DNA of 64,000 nucleotides from NCBI GenBank assembly GCA_029990175.1, contig JARKIP010000042.1, forward strand, positions 558,001-622,000. The letters run 5' to 3'. The position numbers were made by a program, and so were the translations under genes. The DNA is from Petunia secreta (Eukaryota > Streptophyta > Magnoliopsida > Solanales > Solanaceae). Of this stretch, positions 1 through 11,902 are shown piece after piece; positions within the stretch are counted from its first letter, which is position 1; each line of letters begins with the position of its first letter. Below the pieces are notes generated by a model. It saw nothing but the letters and a program-made list of their open reading frames with translations. It was not told the origin of the DNA and searched no databases.

Positions 1-2740
1 GGCTTCTGATAATGATATTGTTTCTAATGCTAACCCTTTGGCTAGTGTCATTGAGCATGTTTTGAAGGATTATGAGGAAATGTTTCCCGAGGAGATGCCT
101 AGTGGTCTTCCTCTTTGAGGGGGATTGAGCACCAAATCAAATTCGTCCCAGGGTCCCAAATCCCTAACAAACCAGTATATCAGAGTACTCCTGAGGATAC
201 TAAAGAGTCACAACGTCAAGTGGATGAGTTGCTCACTAAAAGCTTGGTTCGTGAGAGTTTGAGTCTATGTGTTGTGTTGGTGATTCTTGTGCCAAAGAAG
301 GACGGGACATGGAGGATGTGTGTTGATTGTCGTGCGGCCAACAAGATAATGGCAAGGTATCGTTATCCTATTTCTACACTTGATGACATTCTTGATGAGT
401 TGAGTGGTTCTAGTATCTTTTCTAAGATTGATCTTAGGTCCGGCTACCACCAAATTCGTATGAAACCGGGTAATGAGTGGAAAACCGCATTCACGACCAA
501 GTTTGGTATATATGAATGGTTGGTGATGTCTTTTGGTCTGTCCAACACACCTAGTACTTTCATGAGGTTGATAAACCATGTGCTAAAACCGTTAATCAAT
601 AAGTTTGTGGTTGACTATTTTGATGATATCTAGATATATAACAAGTCATTAGATGATCATGCGGGGCACTTGAGGCAAGTACTTGAAGTGCTAAGAGCCA
701 AAAAGCTCTATTCTAACTTTAATAAGTGTGATTTTTGTGTCCAAAGAGTTGTCTTTCTTGGGTTTATTGTTAGTGCCAATGGTCTAGAAGTTGATGAGTC
801 CAAAGTTGAAGCCATAAGAGATTGACCTACTCCTACCGCTTTGTCTCATGTGAGGAGTTTCTAAGGTCTTGCTAGTTTCTATAGGCGATTTGTAAAAGAC
901 TTTAGCACTGTTGCACCACCACTCACTGAGTTGGTGAAAAAAGATCAATCATTTGTGTGGGGAGAGCCTCAAGAGAAGGCTTTCCAAGAGCTGAAAAGTA
1001 GGCTTAGTAGTGCACCTTTAGTGTAATTTCCCGACTTTAGTAAGGCATTTGAAATTGTGTGTGATGCCTCAGGGGTTGGGATTGGAGGTGTTCTCAAGCA
1101 AGATGGGAAACCTGTTGCCTATTATAATGAGAAGTTGAAGGGTGCAGCCTTGAATTACTCTACGTATGACAAAAAAGTTGTATGCCCTAGTGAGAGCTTT
1201 GGCTCATTGGCAGCATTATCTTTGGTCTAGAGAGTTTGTTATAAGGAGTGATCATGAGTCACTCAAGCAACTTAGAGGCTAAGAAAAGTCGAACAAGAGG
1301 CATGTCAAGTGGGTTGAGTTCATTGAGAGTGTCCCTTACGTAATTCATTACAAGAAGGGAAAGGAGAATGTTGTGGCCGATGCACTTTCCAAAAAGCTTG
1401 CCTTAGGTACTAGTCTTGCTTCTAGGCTAATGGGTTTTGAGAGCATCAAGTTGATGTATGAGCATGACCCTAAGCTAAAAGGGTGTTTCTGATACCCTTG
1501 TGAAAGGAGAGTGGGTTGACAAATACCAATGGGTAGATGGCTACATCTTCAAGAATGGAAGAATGTGTGTACCCGAGTTCTTATGGAGAGAGTTACTAGT
1601 GCGTGAGGCATATAGCGAGAGCTTGATGGGTTCATTTTGGGAGAGACAAGACTTTAGCTATTCTTATGGAGCAACTTCATTGGCCTAAGATGGGGCTCCA
1701 TTTTCAACAGTTTTGCAATGCTTGTTAAGATTGTAAGAAGGCTAAGTCTAGGTCGAATTCCCATGGTTTGTACACACCTTTGCCTGTTCCTACTAGCCCG
1801 TGGATGGATATTTCTATGGATTTTGTTATGGGATTACCACGGGCTGGAGGGGGGACATGACAACATTTATGTTGTCATTGATAGGTTTTCCAAGATGTCA
1901 CACTTCATTCCGTGTAAAAAGTGTGATTATACACAACATGTTGCATCTTTGTTCATTGAAAATGTGCTAAAATTGCATGGGGTGCCTCGTACAATTGTTA
2001 GTGATAGGGACTCAAAGTTCCTTAGCCATTTTTGGAAGTGTTTGTGGGGTTTGTTGTTTTCTACGTCCCACTACCCTCAAATGGATGGCCAACCTGAGGT
2101 TGTGAACCGTAAATTGGGACTCTACTTTCGAGCTATGACTAGAGGTAAAGTGGGGACATGATTTGATAAGTTTTCAATCATGGAGTTTGCATATAATCGT
2201 ACATTGCATAGAATGACAAGTATGACTCCATTTTAGTATGTTTATGGATTTAATCATTTGATTCCACTTGATCTTACTCCTTTGCCTAGAGATGCAGTTG
2301 TTAGTTTTGAAGGTAAGCACTGCGCTAAAGCCATGGTTGAGCTACATGCTAAGGTGAGGAAGACCTTGGAGGAAGCCTATGAGAAGGTGGCATCCATGAA
2401 GGACAAAGGAAGTGAGAAGCTGGAGTTGAAGAAGGGAGATTGGGTTTAGGTGCACTTTGGCAGGAGATATTTTCGAGCCATAAGAAAGGGAAGCTAGCAC
2501 CAAGAGGAGATGGACCATTTCAAGTGCTGTCAAAGATCAACAACAATGTATATGTGATTGATTTGCCAGGTGAGTATAATGTCTCTAACGCATTTAATGT
2601 TTCTGACTTGACTCCTTGTGATGTAGGTAGTGATGCCTTAGAGGATGATGCTTTGATTTCGAGGATGAAATTATCTCAAGAAGGGGAGGATGTTGCAAGC
2701 CAAATTGCCTCAAGACCATTCGTACGAAGTCAAGCATAGG
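1..2740 (+). pseudogene. Decayed Ty3/gypsy retrotransposon pol (RT, RNase H, integrase)
   Basis: This is the pol part of an LTR retrotransposon, whose product would copy element RNA into DNA and integrate it. The longest open piece (115-633) is reverse transcriptase, with FSKIDLRSGYHQIRMK, WLVMSFGLSNTPSTFM and a mutated active site reading DYFDDI just before a stop. RNase H follows in broken frames and ends near 1385 with a KGKENVVADALSK-like motif. The integrase zinc-finger region lies at 1500-1700, the catalytic core at 1840-2160 (VVIDRFSKMSHFIP, IVSDRDSKFLSHF), and a C-terminal part at 2258-2739. Stops and frameshifts run throughout, so no product is expected. RT and integrase wording resembles CRM-like chromoviruses, but that lineage call is tentative. 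The gag and the 5' end lie outside the window. Confidence 0.9.
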
Positions 2741-3530
2741 AGATTCAAGATGTGCATCTACACTTGGTATGGAAGGGCTTGGATGGAGAGAGTTTCTGGA
2801 CTGGTTTGAAGATCGTTTGCTACAGTACCTATGAGGGTGGACTGCCCTAGAGACATTCCTGTAGCTTGTCCATGCCACGGCGGACCAGGCCCAACGCCAG
2901 GTGGACCTCCCACCCCCCAAAACCCCACAAAATTTGGCTAAGTGTCAAACACCCAACTTTCTGAAGTTTTAGGGTGGAGCGCTTGCACCTAGAGCAGATC
3001 GCCCAACCCTGCAGAGGCGGACCACCTCCTGCCATGGGCGGACCGCCTCCTGAGAATTCAGCAGTTACGAGTTTTTGTTGACTTTTGAGACTTATTACTA
3101 TTTTGACCCTCAATGGTCGTTATTTCATTAAGCTATCTTGTGGGATATTTTAATAACTTTAGTACATGTTGGAAACCTATAAATACCACATTAGGTCTTT
3201 TTATTTCATCACCTACCTTTGAATATTGTTAACAATACTTTGAGATTGTCTCAAGAAGAATAAACCTTTTCGGTTTGATTTCTTTTGGTGAATCTAATTG
3301 AACCTCAATCATATTTTGATCAATTCTTTTGCAGGGATCAAGTATCCTTAAGGATAGTTTGCATAGCGTAGGTGATCCTTAACTCCAACAAGGTCGTATC
3401 GAGACTAGTTCCTCGTTGAGTCCTTGTTCTAGTTCAAACCTCGTTTCGTTCCTTATTTATTTTGCTTTCGAGTGTTTTACCCTACATATTACACACACCG
3501 TCATCCTTAGAATTTCAATTAGCGTCATAA
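2741..3530 (+). repeat. Probable 3' noncoding end and LTR of the decayed Ty3/gypsy element
   Basis: No gene is visible here. The stretch follows the integrase C-terminus directly. It contains an LTR-like promoter with TATA sequence CCTATAAATACC near 3177 and a GAATAAACC polyadenylation-like motif near 3260. Between 2878 and 3055 a GGCGGACC-type word recurs several times. No second LTR copy is in the window, so the LTR ends cannot be fixed. The sequence runs without a clear target duplication into the RT of the next element near 3531. Confidence 0.5.
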
Positions 3531-5289
3531 TGCACAACCTATATATCGACCCAAAATTCAATCCGGTAGAGCAAAAGAAACGGCCAATCAACCATGAAAG
3601 GGGGCTGGCAGTCCATGAAGAGGTGGAGAAACTGTTGAACAACAGATCCGTTTGTGAGGTTCAATACCCTGAATGGTTGTCCAATGTTGTAATTGTCCCG
3701 AATAAGAATGGCAAACGGAGAATGTGCATCGACTTCACGGACCTGAATAAAGCATGCCCCAGTGATTCTTTTCCACTGTCCAACATCGATCAACTCATTG
3801 ATTCTCTCAATCAGATCCTTGTGAACCCGGACGATTAAGAGAAAATCTCTTTCATAACGGAGAGTGGGACTTACTGTTATCGATTGATGCCCTTTGGTTT
3901 GAAAAATGGAGGAGCAACTTTCCAGAGGTTGGTAAACATGATGTTCAAGGAACAAATCAGGAAAACTATAGAGGCTTACTTCGAGGACATGTTGGTTAAA
4001 TCAAAGTTTGCCAAAGATCACGTCGGACGCTTGGAAATAGAATTCGGCATCTTGGACAAGTTTGGTATGAAGCTCATTCCAGAAAAGTGCGCCTTTGGCA
4101 TATCCTCAGGAATGTTTCTCGGCCTCATTGTCTCAAACAGGGGATAGATGCAAACCCCGCCAAGATCGAAGTAATCGAGGCCATACAAGAGGTGCTGAAG
4201 AGTGAAGTGCAAGTGAAAAGGCTCAACAGTCGGATAACTGTGCTCAGCCGGTTCATCTCCCAAACTACGTGAGGGAGAGCCATTGTTATTATACCTCGCG
4301 GTGGGGGTGAACATAGGGCGGTTTGGTTCGGTTTTACCACTAACCAAACCAAACCAAATACATCGGTTTTTCAAATCTTTAAACCAAACCAAACCAACAT
4401 AAAGTCGGTTTTCTCGATCTCGGTTTTTCGATTTTTTCCATTTTTTTTTTTTTGGGTTTTTCAGTTTTTTTTTTTTTTTTTTTTTTTGAAATAAAGTATC
4501 TACAACAAAAAATATGCAAGTGCTGCTTTCAAATATTTCCTACAATCAACTATCTATATATGTTATTTATAGGCAATTAGACATCAAGAAGAATTGCATA
4601 TACATCTTAATAAGACAATGAAATGTGATATACGTAAATTAGAAAATAAAATATTATTAAGAGAGAGTACCAAGATATTACATGATAGTAAAATATTATC
4701 AAGTTGGGCTAACTTGATGATTTTATTAAAACTTATTAGCTCACGTTATAAATTGTCAAAAAGACAAGACAAACAAAGTTTAAAATTATATATAAATTCA
4801 AGAGGTTCATAATAAATATTTTTTATATATAAATGTTTTAAAAAAATATTTATAAAATGTCGTTTCGGTTTTTTTTTTTTTTCCGTAAAACCAAACCAAA
4901 CCAAACCAAATATGTCGGTTTTTATTTTCCAAAACTAAACCACGAGTCATTTTTTTTCCGGTTCGATTTGGTTTACCGGTTTGATTTGGTTTACCAGTTC
5001 GGTTTGTTCACCCCTACCTCGCGGTGTTAGCAGTTGTTGTGGGTGCAGTTCTTGTACGAGAAGAAAAGGGAGTGCAATCTCCAATATACTACGTCAGCAA
5101 ATCCCTCTTTGATGCTAAAACCCGCTATCATCATATGGAAAAACTAGCGCTCACATTAGTAATGGCTGCAAGAAAGCTACGACCGTACTTTTAGAGTCAC
5201 ACGGTCATCGTGGTTTTCTCCTTCCCTTTGTAGACCATCTTGCACAAACCCAAACTCTTGGACCAGCTAGCAAAATAGGTCGTGGGGTT
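3531..5289 (+). pseudogene. Outer Tat-lineage Ty3/gypsy element: RT and first RNase H, interrupted
   Basis: This is the left part of an old Tat-type element whose right part resumes at 12384. RT starts near 3531 (GKRRMCIDFTDLNKACPSDS) and continues as MPFGLKNGGATFQRLVN at 3884. Between these the FLDAYSGYNQ-type stretch that holds the first catalytic aspartate is largely missing, an internal deletion near 3800-3815. A stop follows at 3838. RNase H is found at 4170-4300 and, after an inserted element, at 5026-5280 (PIYYVSKSLFDAKTRYHHMEK). Several stops are present, so the protein is dead. The 5' LTR, gag and protease of this copy are absent. They were probably lost before or during juxtaposition with the element at 1-3530. 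Confidence 0.85.
4303..5015. mobile_element. Nonautonomous TIR element (MULE- or hAT-like MITE), 713 bp
   Basis: The element sits inside the RNase H coding sequence of the outer Tat copy. Its ends are inverted (GGGGGTGAACA on the left, the complement of AGGGGTGAACA on the right), followed by many AACCAAACC/GGTTTGGTT words on both arms. It is flanked by a perfect 10-bp direct repeat ACCTCGCGGT at 4293-4302 and 5016-5025. Removing the element and one repeat restores a continuous RNase H reading frame, which confirms the borders. The interior is AT-rich with poly-T runs and no credible ORF. A 9-11 bp duplication fits Mutator-like transposition better than hAT (8 bp), but the superfamily is inferred. 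Confidence 0.85.
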
Positions 5290-5736
5290 TGTGTGGAAAA
5301 AAATATGCCACCTATTATTACGGAGATACGAGTCCAGCTGGCGAGACTAGACTTATCCTACAAGTCACCGAGCATACTAGATATACGCCTGTTCTACAAG
5401 TTATGACCGTTCAGGCGGTATGAGCGTAGAAAGCAAGGCATACATTTTGCCGCCTTAGGGTTACAGTCTCCTAGTTAGGATTTTGTCTATACCACTGGCT
5501 TGTTACCATATTTAGGACTGGGTATCAACTACTATAAATACCCCTCTTCACATTGTATTGTACATAAAATGATTCACCACTGAATCCGATTATTCTCAAA
5601 GAATAAAAGCTCTTTACTTTCTTGTCTATTATTGTTCTCTGTATTTACTTACTTTTTGTCGTATTTTACTGTATTTCTTGTGACCCCTTCATAAATTTAA
5701 GTGTTTAAACTAGACGTACAAATTTAGGCATAAACA
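5290..5736 (+). repeat. 5' LTR of the inner Tat element (447 bp)
   Basis: It starts TGTGTGGAAAAAAATATG and ends GGCATAAACA. It contains the TATA-like ACTATAAATACCCC near 5530 and GAATAAAAGC near 5601. Compared with the 3' LTR at 11903-12383 it lacks about 34 bp near 5492-5500, where the other copies read a CCTTGAG...AGGCCCA segment. Confidence 0.88.
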
Positions 5737-5737
5737 G

Positions 5738-5757
5738 TTTGGTGCCCACAGTGGGGC
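5738..5757 (+). promoter_or_regulatory. Primer-binding region of the inner Tat element
   Basis: The sequence TTTGGTGCCCACAGTGGGGC directly follows the 5' LTR, where a tRNA primer normally anneals. The TGG start fits a tRNA CCA end. I do not assign the tRNA. Confidence 0.55.
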
Positions 5758-5989
5758 CCAAGAAATTGTAGGTAATTCAATGAAGAAAAGGCGCAGTCAT
5801 GATAGATAACAACACCCCCAAAGAACACTGTCGACGCCTTAGACGAATCTGTAGAGGAACCTGGCGATCCCAGCGTGCAGCCAAACAGTCCTGCCAAAGA
5901 GCCAGTCCATGTGCCCAGCGACAGTGAAGGTGATCAGTAATGTAAAGGTAGTTCTCATCTTCGAGGTTTTCTTGCTAATCTCCTAACAA

Positions 5990-7335
5990 CTGTGTCAGCG
6001 GGGGCAGAACAGAACTCGGTCAACATGGCCGAGGGTATATATCAGAAGTTAGGAACTATGTTCACTGGATCGTCTTAGAGGCCAGCATCCCCGCGAGGAC
6101 CGGCGCCCATAAATGATTCTCCAACGTCCGCTCATAACCACTGGGTCAATATGGATGCCACTTTTGGAGGTTCAACGATAGTCAAAAATCAAGACCTCAA
6201 AGGAACACCTGTCATTCAGCACATCCTAAAGGAGATGAAGGTCATCCACGATCGGATCGGTGACATGCCGGGTGCATCACCCCAGGTTACCACCATATGT
6301 GGTCATAAGTTTTATAAGCATGCATACAAAGCAAGCGTTGCACCAATCCGTGTACCAAAGCACTTCCACCTGCCGGATAACTTGAAGTACGATGGAACAA
6401 CGGATCCGGATGAGCATATTGCTACATATTACACATCCATCAAGAGCAACGAAATCTCAGAAGAAGAAATCAAGTCTGCTCTGGTGAAAAGGTTCGGCTC
6501 AACCCTGACCAAAGGTGTCCTCGCTTTGTACACTCAGCTACCGATGGGATCCATCGAGTCGTTCACCGAGATGCAGGATTTGTTCAAGAAAGCGCTCTCT
6601 GGTGCCTGTAAATTGGAGAAGGGCATGGAGGATATCTTTGAGATTCGGCAGCGCAACGAGGAGTTCTTGAAAGACTATCTTGAAAGGTTTCAAAGGGAAC
6701 AGATGGAGCTCCCTCCAGTCCCCAAAAATATTGTTGTGATAGCCTTTGGTAAGAGCCTAAATTCCAAAGGGTCGCTGGCTACCAGGAAGTTACAATGGAG
6801 TTTGACACAACACCCTGTAACAACATGGAAAGCTTTGCATCAAAGAAACAATGAGAAGTAGCGCTTGGAGCCCGACCCTTCCTGAGCCCTGTCATGGAAA
6901 CTCGCCCAATCGTCAAAGACGTTCCCCGCCAAGGTCATAAATGGGGATATGCAGAAGCATCAAGAGCTGGAGATAAGGGAAACGGAGCAGGAGAGATTAC
7001 AGGGAGGACTTCCCAAAGCCGGCCGAAAAGCGAGAGGATAGCAGAAAGCTCTGACGCCACCTCACAAGAGATCACTCAGCATAGATTGGGTGCCAGATAG
7101 GCTCAAGGAGTTAGGATTATGCATCAATGTCGTGGAGTTCGTGCAGAATCACATGAAGGACGCCCAAGTACGTTGACCCAGCAATATGAGGGCCGAACCT
7201 GGTAGAAGAAACAAAAACCTGTATTGCGAGTTTCATAGGAATCATGGACATGAGACCGCCACTTGCAGGGCCTTGATCTTGGAAGTAATGAACCTGCTCG
7301 ATAAAGGTTATTTGAAGGACAAACTTACTGAATGA
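5990..7335 (+). pseudogene. Decayed gag of the inner Tat element
   Basis: Gag forms the particle that packages element RNA. The best preserved part is 6151-6861, a retrotransposon gag domain with IRVPKHFHLPDNLKYDGTTD, a central EIKSALVKRFGSTLTKGVLA stretch and EFLKDYLERFQREQMELP. Downstream, in another frame at about 7200-7330, a CEFHRNHGHETATC motif and a following MNLLDKGYLKD match the usual C-terminal region of Tat-type Gag. The noncoding leader occupies about 5757-5990. Frames change at 6861 and at 7100, and several stops occur, so no complete Gag can be made. Confidence 0.8.
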
Positions 7336-7339
7336 GGAA

Positions 7340-7900
7340 GGCAAACCTATGTTAAGAGCGTAGTCTTAGATGGACCCCTAGACCTTCCAGAAACCTACGA
7401 GGTCCATCAACGTAATAGTCGGCTGGCCGATATTGCTTGGTAAATCGAAGGACGGTAAGGCAGTACACAAGGGGGACCACGATAATGAAGAGATGATCTT
7501 ATTTAGTGACGAGGAAAGCACTAGCTGCAACACTCCTCACTATGACGCGTTGGTTATAACGCTCTGGATAGAGGATACGAACATCAAGTGCGTCCTAGCC
7601 GACTCTGACAGCGCTGTGAATTTCATTAAATAGGACACCCTACAGGCGATGGGAGTTCAAGAAAAAATAGTTCAGAGTGGTTACACGTTGGCAGGCTTTA
7701 ACAACTCCTGTGAAAAGTCTATAGGGGAAATCACCCTCACTTTACACATACCGGGAGCAAATTATGTTTATTCTTTTTAGGTTAAAGGAGGCGTTCCATA
7801 CAATGCAATCATAGGATGACCGTGGATTTACCAAGTCAAGGCAATGCCTTCTACTTGGCATCAAAAAATCAAATACCCCACCAAGTAGGGGATAAGAGAA
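7340..7900 (+). pseudogene. Decayed aspartic protease of the inner Tat element
   Basis: A retroelement protease would cleave the polyprotein. The open piece 7433-7633 contains PHYDALVITLWIEDTNIKCV followed by LADSDSAVNFIK, the place of the D-S/T-G active site. Here the glycine is replaced by aspartate, which should inactivate it. Homology continues after a stop at 7633 to about 7890 (GEITLTLHIPG, PYNAIIG, MPSTWHQKIKYPT). Stops at 7633, about 7780 and 7820 confirm decay. The linker that normally leads into RT continues to about 8080, then coding similarity stops abruptly. Confidence 0.75.
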
Positions 7901-8089
7901 ATCAATTTGAGAATAAGAGGCAACAAGGGAATTCTACACCGCAGCGGTCCTAGCAGCATCTTACCTCGAAGAGGCACCGAAGGCTGACTTCCCTAAAATC
8001 GACGAAGACCCCAAAACCTTAATCAATCAAGATTACGATTCTGGTCATTCAGTTGATCGATGGGGGAGAGAAGGAGTAGAGAATTTGGA

Positions 8090-8905
8090 AGTATATTTCT
8101 TTTTAGCACTTACTTTTACTTAGCTCCTAGTACTTTTTAAAATTTGATCACATTGTTTTCATACTTATCAGTCATGTTACGGGTTTTCATCCACAACAAC
8201 TCAGGCCTCGCGCCCCAATTCATGAATAGGATATTTCAGTTAGTCAGTTTTACAATTACAATTCAGATCCATCTATGATCCAACTATTCATAGCCCCGAC
8301 AAAACTCAAGTTGAAATAATACTCCCACTTTCGTGACAAAAGTAGGCTACTCGCTTGGAGTTAGACCACGTCTAACTAAACCACCGAGCATTATTCGTAA
8401 GTTGAACTCGTCAATTCAACAAATTTTGCACCTACATGCCGGTGGGGACGCCCGTCCGCATAGTGCTAGAAAGTTTTAAAATACTCGAGTAAACAAGCAA
8501 AGACGTTCTATATCGAAACGCAAAAGTGCCCATTTCCACATGGGCAAAAGTCGTTCCATAGCAGGTGCAAAACAGCAGTCTGTCTTGGATGCAGCATAAG
8601 CCGCCAAAATTGGTGCAGTCAACGGACGTAATTGCCCAAGCAGGCTCACTAACAAGCGTTCTAAACATCGGAACAAACTAGACGTCTGAAAACTGCTTAA
8701 CCTTTAAGCGCACACGCTCATGAGGATTCAATTTAACAAATACATTACTTCATTGTTTACGGTGAAAATGGGAATCATCACAAATAAATTAGTAAGTAAT
8801 TTAAGTTAAAGCCTCAAAACGGGCCCAAAATCATATCATTCTCAAAACGGGCCCAAAATCATATCATTCCGCCTGTGAAATAGGCAATTATTCCAAACAA
8901 AGATG
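8090..8905. other. Post-pol noncoding segment of the inner Tat element
   Basis: No gene is seen. The segment begins with a purine run (GATGGGGGAGAGAAGG, about 8060-8075). From about 8180 to 8540 it parallels 14330-14650 of the outer element (shared words include CAGATCCATCTATGAT-like sequence, CATTATTCGTAAGTTGAA and GTGGGGACGCCCG). This shows that RT to integrase was deleted cleanly between protease and this region. A 28-bp tandem duplication lies at 8813-8868. Confidence 0.6.
8813..8868. repeat. 28-bp direct tandem duplication
   Basis: Two perfect copies of a 28-bp unit containing AACGGGCCCAAAATCATATC lie side by side (8813-8840 and 8841-8868). Confidence 0.9.
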
Positions 8906-8908
8906 TAA

Positions 8909-11410
8909 TTAAAAAATATTAAGCATTAGGGAGGGATTCTTATCCTCTTTCGGGGGACTCTCTTCGGCGGCGACTCTCTTCGGCGGCAACACTCTGCTAA
9001 GGTTCTGCTTTAGTAGCTGCAGGTTCCCCGACAAACGCTTCATCTCCTCTCTCGCCATTAGCCTATTCAAAACCTTCTTCAAGGTCAGACCCCATCTATG
9101 TATCTGCTTGGGCCACAAGCTCGGTCAACGAAGCAATCTTAGCCTCAAGGTCCACACTAGGGTCGTCACGAACCTAGAGAAAGGTGGCGAGGGCAGCTGT
9201 GATGTTAGCACGATCCACTTCAGTTATGTGACGAGCGTTTAAGGCATTCATTTGTTCGTCCCTAAGATGAGCATCATTGCTAAGCTTATCATGAGTCCAC
9301 TCCAATGATGCGACTCTTTTTTCCAACCTATCGTTCTCATCTTAAAGGAAAGTGGAAAGGCCCCTGGCGTCGTGGACACTCTTTTCAGCAGCTCCGATCC
9401 TTTCATCAACCCTAGATAGCTTTGATAGAGGGCCTCCATAGCTGCTTCCAGGACGACTACATTCTTACGCTAAAGTAGTTCAGCAAGTTTAGTCTCCGTA
9501 AGAGAAGACTGAAGGGCTTCCACAATCTGTTTATGCTTGCGGATCTCGTTGCTCAAGGCCTCATCAAGATTCTCGCCTTTCAAGGAATCCTGCTAATATG
9601 CCCTGCGCATAGTGTGAAGCTCCCTTCTTAGCCGTTCAGCTTCCTCTATGAAACGCTGTAGGCTAGAAAGTTGTCCCAGCAGGGCCTCATTCTCCTCCTT
9701 CAGGTTCGCATTTGAGCCGCCTCAGCAGAGTATCTCATGATAAACCATCAACTCCGGCACAAACATCAAAGAAAATATTCAATAAAGGAAGAATAAGGAC
9801 TCAACTCATAAGATGCAGAAAATGGAAAAGAGGAGTTTACACGAAGAGAGCAACCGATGACAACCTCAAGTAGGTTTTGACGGCTATAAGCAACAAGGTA
9901 TCTCTGGTTATTGGGGCCGATCAGCTCAGTGGTGTGGTCTGTCACAACCCACGGTGTCTTGAATAGGTTAACTCCAACAACAACAGGAATGAAAACCTCA
10001 CGGGCACCATCCACGGGTTCAGCCGTAGCATCTGCATCCATTGCCACCTCCTTATCGGGACGGTGTTGAAAATAATTAATCAGCTCGGGGGTCGGAATCG
10101 AAACAATGGGCTCTACATATGCGAAAGGGAATATGAGCTTATGAGGAGCAAGAGAAATCATGCTGGACAAGCATGAAAAAGAAAACAAACCTAATTGAGG
10201 CTCTAAGTGAACGATAGGAAGCACCACTCCGTCTTCCATGACGGCTTCCTCAACGACCTGAAGAGATTTATCTATCAGATGCCTCCGTTTCCGTGATAAT
10301 GGACCAGATTCAACAACAACAGAAGATGGGGTCTCAACGGCCTCAGGCTCATGTACTCGGGGACTTCACCCTCGCTATCTGAAATCAACAAGAGCTTACT
10401 AGCAGTCACTATATTATCGGGCTTGGAAAATCTTTTCCTCTTCGAGGAGCGGGAACGGCTCGCCCTTTAAACGGCTCTCCCTCCAGACGCCCGAACATCG
10501 GGCAAGGGAGCAATATACCGGGCGACATTCTTTATTTCTTTCATCGGGGGAATATCATGACGGGAGAACCCTGAGAAGAAGAGATATGGAGACAATCAAA
10601 TCCAAAGACTAAAGGAGGAATCCAGGAGAAAATAACTTACCATGGTCCTTTGTGCGTCAAGCATTTGCGTTGGCCAACGATGTAAATTTCAATTGATCAG
10701 GGGAGTTTCTCACAAAGATGGTAGTAACCTACATGGTTAACTGATCATTGGTTAATGGTATACTAGTAACGAAATTCACTTAGGAAGACACAGAGTCAGC
10801 TCAGTAAAGTAACATACGTGAAATGAATGAAATAAGAATGGGGGAACTTACATTTCTTACTGGAGATCTTTAGAAATGGAAGAGAGGAAACCATATCAGG
10901 CGTCCTCACCGCTACATACCGGTGAACCCAACCGCAGTCTTTGGAATCTTCATTGTTTGGAACCACACCCTTCTTTCCTCGTTTGATGAGCATCAGCATA
11001 CCCGCCTTGTGGAGATGAGGAGAATAGAAGGAAAGAAAAAGGAAAACTTTACCCTGGCATGGTTCGCCAAGTGATCTAGCACAACCACCAATCACCGTAT
11101 AGAGGAGCCAACCTAGCCTAAGCAGATATTAGATTGGCGGCAGATTTCTTTAATAATTAGATGAACGCACTTGTTGAGACGCATAGTAAAGGGATAGGTT
11201 ATGAACTATCGAATAACCAGCGTGATGGGAAGAAATTCTTTCTTCAGCGGAAGAGACAATGATTTCAATCACTTCAGGCCACTTACAATCAAGCCTGATA
11301 CGGGTTAAATCCTCCTTCACAACCTTAGACAGATAACATTCGATGGAAAGATTACCATTTTCGCCTTCTTGCTTGGGGTGTTTGACCCTGCATTCGGCCA
11401 TCACCTTCAA
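8909..11410 (-). pseudogene. Antisense extra ORF of the inner Tat element (aORF), decayed
   Basis: On the minus strand, between the post-pol region and the 3' LTR, coding pieces follow one another from 11410 down to 8909. The N-terminal piece has RVKHPKQEGENGNLSIECYL and KWPEVIEIIVSSAEE. The next piece (11095-10796) has LIKRGKKGVVPNNEDSKDCG and GWVHRYVAVRTPDMV. A proline- and acid-rich middle lies at 10239-9766, and a heptad-rich, coiled-coil-like C-terminal half at about 9720-8909. Extra antisense ORFs between pol and the 3' LTR are known from Tat-lineage elements. The function of this protein is unknown. Stops and frame changes break it here; some gaps could be introns, which I cannot prove. 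Confidence 0.65.
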
Positions 11411-11902
11411 AGTTGAAAGTAGTGGGAAGATAATTTAGGGCTCTGAAGTATGCAGGGAGAAAATTTGGTCCCTGTGCTATAGTAAAAAGATAGAATTATT
11501 GCTAAGGTTGAAGGAATATTTATCTTTTGGGAGGAATTTTTTGAAACCCTTTAGAGATCAATGAAGAAGTCTCAACATTAACAGCGTATATATACATGCG
11601 TGTGGGGATTTTTGAATGAGAAGCTGAATGATCATGGTCATGTAGGATCATAATAATAATTACTATAGTTTACGTGATTAATTACATGATATGAACAGAG
11701 CGGTGGCAGCATTGGGAAGATACGCAGAAAACCCCTGCAATTGCAGTGGGACACGTCAGTGTACTAAGGGATTTGCATTTAATACAATGCATGCGAAGAG
11801 GCAGGAGACGGGCATCGGTGCAGTCACACCTTTGCGTCTTCTATTACGCTTCCGTCACTTCCCGACTGCTTGCGTCATCACTCAGAAAGTAGGGAGACTA
11901 AC
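11411..11902. other. Noncoding segment between the antisense ORF and the 3' LTR
   Basis: This would be the promoter and leader side of the antisense ORF. A TATATATACATGCG stretch near 11586 is TATA-like in either direction. I see no gene; the open frame that runs from here into the LTR (from 11691) has no recognisable protein. Confidence 0.4.
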
